The notes under the pieces were generated by a model. The model was not told where the DNA came from. It saw only the letters and a list, made by a program, of their open reading frames with translations, and did not search any database. This document shows, one piece after another, positions 7,001-11,473 of a stretch of 11,473 nt of DNA. Each line of letters begins with the position of its first letter. Positions within the stretch are counted from its first letter, which is position 1. Position numbers and translations under genes: made by a program. The stretch is from Stramenopiles sp. TOSAG23-2 (Eukaryota; Sar): positions 1 to 11,473 of the forward strand of contig LT649931.1 of the NCBI GenBank assembly GCA_900128395.1. Reading direction: 5' to 3'.

Positions 7001-8293
7001 GGCTTTTTTCTCTTCCGACCAAACTTTACCAAATAAATGAATTTTACCTGGTGCATTATATTCATCAGCATATGCATCGAGATAATACATGCGAGTAAAT
7101 GTAAACGCATCACCATCTTCATCTTTACCTTCCATCGTTGGCAAATCTTTCGCTGTTGCGAATGTATAAGATGAAACACTATCTTGGCTGCTAGGAGCAC
7201 TATTACTGCCATTGGCTGATGAAACATCGAACCATCCTCCCTTTGCAGTTGTATCTAATGATGATGCTTCCTCATCAACAATTTCTTCTCTTGATAATTT
7301 TTCCATCGTTTTTGCAGCAGATTTCGCTGCTGCTTTTTGTCTTTGAGCTAAGAAAAGTGCTTTTCTACGATCTTTCAATTTCTTCACATCAGAATCTTCT
7401 TCGACAACAGCTTTTGCTTTTGGTATCTTTGAAGCGGAGGATTGTTTCTCAGCAACTTTTAGTTCGGTTGTTTCAGTACTATCCTTTTTCAATACAACTA
7501 CTTCATCGATTGTTGTTGTATTTGGACGGTTTGCTTCTACCATGGAAGCAGCATGATCATCCGCTTCTTCATCAATATCAACTAAATCATTTTCCACTTC
7601 CATATCATTATTATTGTCATGATCGTCATTGTCAAACGTATTATCATTCAAAGTTTGTTGGTTGTTGCGCGATGGTGCATAATTCACAGTATTTTGCACC
7701 ACAAATTGTTGCTGTTGTGGTGCAGATGAAACTTGCAACATATTATTTTGTCGACGTGGAATAGCAGTTGTTATTAAAGCATCGGATGCATTTAATGAAT
7801 CTAACTCCGCATCTAGATCAAGTTCATCCCCATCATCAACGATTGTTTTTTGTTTCTTTTTTTCTGGCTTTGAAGTTCCAGACATGCCAAGAAACATTGC
7901 CCCAAGTTTATGGTTGTCCTTCGCCGCAGCTGCATTTAAAGATGCTTTTTTTCGTTGCTTCCGCATTCTTTGCCTTGCTTTTGGATCTTTAATAGATGCG
8001 TCTTTGCTGTATCTATCATCTTCACCTTCAGCAACTTCAAATAAATGTTCTTCCCCATCATCATAATATCCAGTTCCATCGTCATCAACGACAAATTCTT
8101 CACCTTTCCTGCGCTCATTTACAAGTTTCTTATATTCTTCTTCCGTCACAACATCATAAATATTATCATCCTCATCATCATCTGATATGATATTTTCTCC
8201 ACCTTCCCGTGCTTTTGCAATTTTACTTAAAGCTTGTAATTTCCTTTTTTTATTTTTCGACAATTCACGTCTTGACCGTTCCCTTGTTGCCAT
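3746..8293 (-). CDS. POLA1: DNA polymerase alpha catalytic subunit
   Basis: This is the catalytic subunit of the polymerase alpha-primase complex, which extends RNA primers at nuclear replication origins and on lagging strands. It is 1515 aa; the start is the first ATG after an in-frame stop at 8332-8330. Residues 5-80 match the conserved N-terminal domain (IYDVV, EYKKLV, FVVDDDGTGYYDDG); 85-350 are a charged linker. The exonuclease-like domain (about 580-830) lacks the acidic catalytic set, as usual for this non-proofreading enzyme (SISMKTYLN where DxE would sit). Polymerase motifs are intact: DFNSLYPSI (923-931, catalytic D923), KLTANSMYG (1027-1035), YGDTDS (1077-1082, D1079/D1081), KKKKY (1128-1132) and GLDLVRRDW (1154-1162). 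Zinc modules are CysA (C1375, C1378, C1405, C1410) and CysB (C1441, C1446, C1460, C1465). After LYTQLKYFELDY (1478-1489) the sequence leaves the family, so the C-terminus is doubtful. Confidence 0.96.
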   Translation of the reverse strand: MATRERSRRELSKNKKRKLQALSKIAKAREGGENIISDDDEDDNIYDVVTEEEYKKLVNERRKGEEFVVDDDGTGYYDDGEEHLFEVAEGEDDRYSKDASIKDPKARQRMRKQRKKASLNAAAAKDNHKLGAMFLGMSGTSKPEKKKQKTIVDDGDELDLDAELDSLNASDALITTAIPRRQNNMLQVSSAPQQQQFVVQNTVNYAPSRNNQQTLNDNTFDNDDHDNNNDMEVENDLVDIDEEADDHAASMVEANRPNTTTIDEVVVLKKDSTETTELKVAEKQSSASKIPKAKAVVEEDSDVKKLKDRRKALFLAQRQKAAAKSAAKTMEKLSREEIVDEEASSLDTTAKGGWFDVSSANGSNSAPSSQDSVSSYTFATAKDLPTMEGKDEDGDAFTFTRMYYLDAYADEYNAPGKIHLFGKVWSEEKKAYLSACIEVTGHQRQLFFLPKPVAGESEPDMGALYQEISELLSNKVIPRGTQGEKFKCKAVTRKYAFEYDGIPRNKEGTKYMKVLYNSKFPTLDLETVRGKHFSHIFGTKTKIIENFIVKRKLMGPCWIDIRDPLPGKNTSWAKLEGRVDDPKLISVTKEKIDPPPLNVMSISMKTYLNSKSHNHEIAMISAITHQDVLCHKPTPNEMDRRQISNFSLVRAIHSGLEGGVGTFPPGFPTFVAQNKGMNLKTLPNERAMLNIFMNKIQAADPDIIVGHAIKDHDLDVMMHRMAALKVNQWSKLGRLKLSKVPRAYQRGANSGMKNFQRVSPGRLIVDTYHCSKDVLQLKSSNFKLNTLAKKYLKIEKPPESIYAQDVPRYYSTKDNLMYLKKHTENFAYMALGLMFRTEMLPLSKQLTNLGGNLWIRTLTGGRAERIEYLLLHEFHNRKYIVPDKERPKKKAPGGRKRGKAKYAGGLVLEPKKGLYDKYVLLLDFNSLYPSIIQEFNLCYTTVTRELKPLHDDGDVLMKDGINDIVADASDEVKIPDLPDRTEHKDWGVLPTVIRTLIQRRSVVKKLLKKETDKEMKNTLNVRQLALKLTANSMYGCLGFSASRFYAAPIAALVTSQGREILQNTVDLASGMGLNVIYGDTDSIMIYTGSDDWERVQQLGKEVKKAVNKKYKLLEIEIDGVFKSMLLLKKKKYAALIASKNRKTGEIEYEKETKGLDLVRRDWCGLSKEVGLFVLDHVLSGEDREGVVASIHERLQDVAKKVREGSVPLEKYTITKGLNKNPKDYADRKGMPHLHVALEMVRRGRPVNVGDHIPYVITAEQEGVITGSFAERARHPDDLIEAMKAEEKTGVKSKLKIDAEWYLSQQILPPTSRLVDPIEGTSQAMIAEQLGLDSRKYGISSFSGDLGDEDMIGFTPSSQMSDEERFKNAKPLVVFCPKCEQSSSFSGVYRFPEVDSYEDAECGFKCPTPGCHNTFTGTKLQNILAIAMRGYCNEYYNGWSRCDDGTCQTKTRQQSCLGNACIAPGCNSTVHEIYPASELYTQLKYFELDYVYSYETQNLYYVTHRYIYRENNNKMT
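3785..3790 (+). other. Candidate 5' splice site (GTGAGT)
   Basis: GTGAGT follows codon 185 of the second membrane-protein frame in phase 1 (AACG|GTGAGT). It is a near-ideal eukaryotic donor, placed just after the last hydrophobic segment and where the protein stops looking like coding sequence. No acceptor can be identified, because everything downstream is polymerase alpha coding sequence in antisense. With no other intron evident in the window, this remains a suggestion. Confidence 0.3.
3821..3826 (-). other. Candidate 5' splice site in the polymerase 3' region (GTATAT)
   Basis: On the - strand the codons for YFELDY are followed immediately by GTATAT, and from there the protein no longer resembles polymerase alpha. 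The family normally continues for roughly 70-90 residues past the CysB module; here 50 remain, of which the last 26 are unlike it. A splice donor at this point would explain the change. No matching continuation is visible in any - strand frame between 3230 and 3750, so an acceptor exon, if real, is outside that stretch. Confidence 0.27.
3899..4171 (-). other. C-terminal CysA and CysB zinc modules of polymerase alpha
   Basis: CysA spans 4171-4064 with spacing C-x2-C-x26-C-x4-C (C1375, C1378, C1405, C1410). CysB spans 3973-3899 with C-x4-C-x13-C-x4-C (C1441, C1446, C1460, C1465); an extra Cys at 1455 is probably not a ligand. In the family these modules hold the B subunit (CysA side) and, in some reports, an iron-sulphur cluster or zinc (CysB). 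Their intactness shows that the polymerase reading is trustworthy at least to residue 1465, and that the + strand frame overlapping 3899-4017 is the antisense one. Confidence 0.85.
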
Positions 8294-8551
8294 ACTTTCC
8301 CCTCTTGTTACTTTTTTTTTTTGGTTGAATTAATATAAGTTACTATTTGTTATATTTATATTGGCAAAAAAAGAAGAACGAATGTAAATAAACTATGTAA
8401 AATATTTACAATGAGATGTATAGATATTTACATCTTTACTAAACTAAATTCGAACTAAACAATTATTATATATAGATATATACAAAAAAAAAAATTAAAA
8501 AGTTTAGTTACTACGGGTAATATAGTATGTATACATAATTTCCTATCAACA

Positions 8552-8571
8552 TTTGAAAAATGATTTTCAAA
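8552..8571. repeat. Perfect 8-bp inverted repeat with 4-nt loop
   Basis: TTTGAAAA (8552-8559), loop ATGA, and the exact reverse complement TTTTCAAA (8564-8571) form a small hairpin or a symmetric protein site in the divergent promoter region. It is mid-promoter, about 260 bases from the polymerase start codon, and directly adjoins the CpG-rich motif at 8578-8586. There is no U-tract or terminator geometry, so a factor-binding or cruciform role is more likely than termination. Confidence 0.55.
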
Positions 8572-8577
8572 TCGATT

Positions 8578-8586
8578 TTTCGCGGC
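8578..8586 (+). promoter_or_regulatory. E2F-like motif TTTCGCGGC
   Basis: TTTCGCGG matches seven of eight positions of the E2F/DP consensus TTTSSCGC, and it is one of the few CpG clusters in the AT-rich intergenic region. DNA polymerase alpha genes are classic S-phase targets of E2F in animals and plants and of the related MBF system in yeast, which gives the match context. It lies about 290 bases upstream of the polymerase ATG. One mismatch and an unknown organism keep this tentative. Confidence 0.33.
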
Positions 8587-9231
8587 TTTATTATTTCTAG
8601 TAGTGTAAGGTCGAATCAACAATAGCACTTAATAGAATAGAAGATATGTTTTTATCAAGTACAAAAACAATTCCTCAATTTGTGCAAATCCCATTATGAT
8701 CCATATTATTACATTTCATCCTATATGTAGTGCAAACTTGCGGGCCTGTTGCTATTTGCCATTGCAAAGCATTGTAACATAATTAATAATATTGCCCCCC
8801 TAATTGAACTAATAGCAGCATGAATGAACACACGTATCGAGATAAAAAAATAAAGAATGAATGACAATCTAAATCTCAAAATCAATAAAAAGACCTCTTC
8901 CTCTTTCACTACCAGGTACAGTACTAATACTATGCACCTCCTATTTTATTATTTTATATATTACTCTTGTTGAATGAATATTAGTTCAACTAAAATAAAA
9001 GAAAACAAAAAACTAGACGGTTTCTATCTTGAGTACATAGAAGTGGAAGAGAAACGAAGAAAATACAAAATCATTATACGAAATTACTACTTACTATCAA
9101 TTTATTATTTTATTTGAACACACCCCTCGATTTTCACTTGTTGTTGTTGTTGGTTTGTTTATTTATTTAAAGTTATAACCAATTATTCAGTTCAATTTAT
9201 TTACACAAAACAACAAAAACATAAAATAAAA

Positions 9232-11466
9232 ATGTCGAATTTTAAAGTGTCATATGGGAAAATTGATTACAAGGTCATATTAGGAAAATTTCCTTATCAT
9301 AGTACTGCGCCATATCAAGGACAACTTATGCCAAACTTTAATGATATGAACGAACCAATACATATGTATCAGAAATATATTGATATGGCAAAGGTGGATG
9401 CTCCCGTTGTACCAATTACTATAAATGTGCCGCCTGGACAACCTGATGGTAAAAGCGAACCGCCAATAAATATGAAAGTCTCTATGGCAGAAAATTTTTA
9501 TACAACTGTTCAAAAAGCATTATTAATTATGGCACAAAGACTTTTAGATAAATTTACTAGCAATTACGTTGAACCAAATCTGAAAGAAGTATATCAAACC
9601 CATATACATATGGTGACGAAATCTTGCACATTACTTCCAGAGGATATGAAAAACAAATTTGCACAATTTACTGGTGGTACGTTTATTAACTATCCTGAAG
9701 AGACACATGAAAGGTGTTATTTCGTACTTCCACAAGCAACAAATATTGGTTATTTGATGAGACGTTCATTGACCGATTATGCAATGAAAGAAAATCATGA
9801 ATTTTTACTTACAAATATTGAACCACATAAACTTGTTCGAGATGCGAAAGGATTTAAATTTAATGTGGAAAAAGAAGTGGATAAGCGTTGGGTCATCGAA
9901 GATAATGCCATGGATACTTTAACAGATTCTAATAATAGTGGTAGTAGCAGCAGTAGTAGTAGTAGCAACAATAACAATAAAAATGAAACTCAAAAACAAA
10001 CTATATATGAAGGTCGATATGAAAACTCTGATGCAAGAGACGCATTTATATTGCAATTAAATAGGAAAACAATGCAAGCATTTTTAATTCCAGTTAAAGA
10101 ATGTTTTAAATTTTCAAAAATAAATAAAAAAAGTGAAGGGAAAACTCTAAGTGATTTAAACAATCTTATGAAAGAAGAATCGCGAAAACAAGGTGAAAAT
10201 TTTGCAAAAATACGTAAAACGCAACTGGTTAAAGATGGAAAGAAAATTGCTAGCACTTCTAATAAACCAAGTAAACTTGGTAGAATTACTAGTCTTAGTA
10301 GAAATACTAGTGGAAATGGTGGTAATAAATTTTCAAGTAAATTTGATAAATTAGCACAGCAAGAGAAAGTATCTTTCAACACGGCAATTCATTCTAAATC
10401 AAAAAATCGTTTTACAAATTTATTAAAAAAACGTAGAGCGGATAGAGCAGGTAATGGCCGTGTTGGTGGCCCTGGTAGTTTCATGAATGGTGGTAGTGCT
10501 AATGTCGGTGGTGGTGGTAGTGGTTTCCGTGGTGGAAGCAGTCGTATTGGTGGATTTGGAAGTTCTGGAAACAATCGTTATAAAGGCGATTTTGATTCTG
10601 ATGGCGATGATGGTAATTACTCAGATGACGAAGATACTGGGTATATGTTGCTTGGAAATGCTGCTCAAATCGATGCGATTAATGCTGAAGGTGGTGATCA
10701 AGATGAAGCTCGATCTGATAATGATGGTTTAAGCGGTGGCGAAGACGTTATAGAAAACAAAGAAGAAAATGATGAAATTGAGAACTTATTAAGTGATGAT
10801 GATTTAGATAGCGATATGGATTTGGATGAAGACAATTATGAGCAACAAACAAAGTTGCAAATGGAAGGCGGGATCAAAAATGCTACAGATTTATTTGGTA
10901 TTGATGGAAATGATTATAATGATGAGAATAGCGATGAAGATGATGATCTTTTTGGTGACAATGAGGATGACGAAGATGAAGAAATTGATGTAGAAAGTTT
11001 TCTTGAAGAGACAAAACAATTGGAAGAAACGCTGTTGGCTACGAACGCTGCTCCAGTGGTTCCACCAGCATCGACTCTTAATGATGCATCAATTGCCAAA
11101 ACAACAGCAGCAGCAATTGTTGCTAATGGTAATGGTAATAACAACAACAGCATCAATAAGAAATCACAAAAACGTAAATTGGATGATATAGAATCAAATG
11201 ACAATAACAATAATAATAATAATAATAATAATGATAATAATAAGCCAAAGAAACGTCGTAAAATAACAAAGAAAAAACTTAGTAAAGAAAACATGATACG
11301 AATTTTAAAAGAAAATGGTGGTAAAATGATATTTACTGAATTCATCACATGTTTTATCAATGTTAAGAAAAAAAAGGCATTATTTAAAAAATTGAGAGAG
11401 GAGGTTGCAGATATTGAAAAAACTAGGAAACCGTATTTTGTCGTATTGAAGAGAGAATATTTATAA
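9232..11466 (+). CDS. Probable TFIIF alpha subunit (RAP74-like)
   Basis: TFIIF alpha pairs with TFIIF beta, binds RNA polymerase II in the nucleus and helps form the preinitiation complex. The 744-residue protein shows the family layout. An N-terminal beta-rich region (1-295) ends in a FILQLNRKTMQAFLIPV strand pair (272-288) and a KTLSDLNNLMKEE helix (304-316), which match the dimerisation domain and the LTLEEAE-type helix after it. Gly-rich and basic linkers (350-450) and a long acidic stretch (452-590) follow. After a polyasparagine run comes KPKKRRKITKKK (671-682), and a C-terminal winged-helix-like domain (683-744: ENMIRILKENGGKMIFTEF...YFVVLK) like the one that binds the CTD phosphatase FCP1. 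It is longer than human RAP74 (517 aa), largely through low-complexity insertions. The call rests on layout and short matches; another acidic chromatin protein is possible. Confidence 0.55.
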   Translation: MSNFKVSYGKIDYKVILGKFPYHSTAPYQGQLMPNFNDMNEPIHMYQKYIDMAKVDAPVVPITINVPPGQPDGKSEPPINMKVSMAENFYTTVQKALLIMAQRLLDKFTSNYVEPNLKEVYQTHIHMVTKSCTLLPEDMKNKFAQFTGGTFINYPEETHERCYFVLPQATNIGYLMRRSLTDYAMKENHEFLLTNIEPHKLVRDAKGFKFNVEKEVDKRWVIEDNAMDTLTDSNNSGSSSSSSSSNNNNKNETQKQTIYEGRYENSDARDAFILQLNRKTMQAFLIPVKECFKFSKINKKSEGKTLSDLNNLMKEESRKQGENFAKIRKTQLVKDGKKIASTSNKPSKLGRITSLSRNTSGNGGNKFSSKFDKLAQQEKVSFNTAIHSKSKNRFTNLLKKRRADRAGNGRVGGPGSFMNGGSANVGGGGSGFRGGSSRIGGFGSSGNNRYKGDFDSDGDDGNYSDDEDTGYMLLGNAAQIDAINAEGGDQDEARSDNDGLSGGEDVIENKEENDEIENLLSDDDLDSDMDLDEDNYEQQTKLQMEGGIKNATDLFGIDGNDYNDENSDEDDDLFGDNEDDEDEEIDVESFLEETKQLEETLLATNAAPVVPPASTLNDASIAKTTAAAIVANGNGNNNNSINKKSQKRKLDDIESNDNNNNNNNNNNDNNKPKKRRKITKKKLSKENMIRILKENGGKMIFTEFITCFINVKKKKALFKKLREEVADIEKTRKPYFVVLKREYL
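9931..9978 (+). repeat. AGY/AAY trinucleotide tract encoding Ser8-Asn4
   Basis: Residues 234-249 of the TFIIF-alpha-like protein are encoded by AAT, AGT/AGC and AAC/AAT codons, giving eight Ser then four Asn. The tract splits the N-terminal domain just before its last predicted strands, as a flexible insertion would. The codon mix (AGT with AGC, AAC with AAT) indicates some age rather than a fresh expansion. Confidence 0.8.
10450..10572 (+). repeat. GGT-rich tract encoding a Gly/Ser-rich linker
   Basis: Residues 407-447 of the TFIIF-alpha-like protein are a Gly-rich linker with interspersed Arg and Phe (GFRGGSS, GGFGSSG), made mostly from GGT codons. Such RG/FG-type linkers are flexible and in other proteins can bind RNA or form condensates; here only flexibility is a safe inference. 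It connects the basic segment to the acidic stretch. Confidence 0.7.
11203..11241 (+). repeat. AAT trinucleotide microsatellite encoding polyasparagine
   Basis: Residues 658-670 of the TFIIF-alpha-like protein are Asn apart from a single Asp, nearly all from AAT codons, so the tract is close to a pure AAT microsatellite. It lies between the acidic region and the basic nuclear-localisation-like KPKKRRK. Its purity suggests recent expansion and likely length variation between strains. Confidence 0.85.
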
Positions 11467-11473
11467 AAAAAAA

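Larger units (their letters stand above)
8294..9231. promoter_or_regulatory. Divergent promoter region between polymerase alpha and TFIIF-alpha-like genes
   Basis: The 938 bases separate two genes pointing away from each other, so both promoters and 5' leaders must lie here. There is no convincing CDS: the longest - strand frame (8721-8909) is a hydrophobic 62-residue shadow. Poly(dT) at 8312-8322 lies just upstream of the polymerase start and poly(dA) at 8484-8494 further in; both kinds of tract commonly disfavour nucleosomes. A 12-bp palindrome TATGTATACATA is at 8526-8537. The leader before 9232 is A-rich, ending AAAAATG, a favourable context in many AT-rich protists. No tRNA or other RNA gene was seen. 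Confidence 0.6.

Noticed and set aside
7219-7764. 181-residue + strand frame opposite the polymerase N-terminal linker
   Set aside because: It is Leu/His/Gln-rich as expected from the complement of acidic and Lys/Asn codons. The - strand frame there belongs to a well-matched polymerase gene.
3746-8293. Intein or proofreading exonuclease in the polymerase
   Set aside because: Motifs A, B and C are uninterrupted with normal spacing, so no intein is present. The exonuclease acidic residues are absent, as is normal for polymerase alpha.
8721-8909. Small hydrophobic - strand frame in the divergent promoter region
   Set aside because: It is short, composition-driven and has no supporting signal. 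AT-rich DNA gives hydrophobic shadows easily.
10389-11360. - strand frames opposite the TFIIF-alpha-like gene
   Set aside because: They are Pro/Leu/Ser-rich complements of Gly, Asn and acidic codons and show no domain pattern.
1-11473. tRNA, rRNA, CRISPR array, transposon or viral element
   Set aside because: I read both strands and saw no cloverleaf, no spaced direct repeats, no terminal repeats and no transposase, integrase or viral protein motifs.

Overview
The window is AT-rich nuclear DNA of a eukaryote, most likely a unicellular, intron-poor one. It encodes the catalytic subunit of DNA polymerase alpha and a probable TFIIF alpha (RAP74-like) subunit. Open frames run 2 to 4.5 kb without introns, and there are Asn, Ser and Lys runs typical of AT-rich protists or fungi. 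The standard genetic code fits. I cannot fix the lineage from the sequence; a dynein-stalk-like domain only suggests a lineage that has dyneins.

Layout: (1) bases 3-2744, + strand, a protein whose frame is already open at the window edge. It has four predicted membrane segments, a long cytosolic coiled coil with six regularly spaced copies of an MRxEE motif, a domain resembling the microtubule-binding stalk of dynein heavy chains, and a Lys-rich tail. (2) 2745-3228, an AT-rich spacer with short palindromes. (3) 3229-4017, + strand, a second four-pass membrane protein whose 3' end runs antisense into the polymerase gene. (4) 8293-3746, - strand, DNA polymerase alpha with all polymerase motifs and both C-terminal zinc modules, but with a C-terminus that departs from the family after residue 1489. 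(5) 8294-9231, a divergent intergenic region with a perfect hairpin beside a CpG-containing E2F-like motif. (6) 9232-11466, + strand, the probable TFIIF alpha subunit.

The two housekeeping genes (replication and transcription initiation) share a divergent promoter region. The two membrane genes lie in tandem and have the same predicted topology, so they may be paralogues or partners. The most interesting item is the first gene, which looks like a membrane-anchored microtubule linker built from a dynein-type microtubule-binding domain without the motor and without the returning stalk helix. The second is the junction near 3785-3826, where both the second membrane gene and the polymerase gene seem to lose their expected ends. 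That could reflect introns, a rearrangement or an assembly join.
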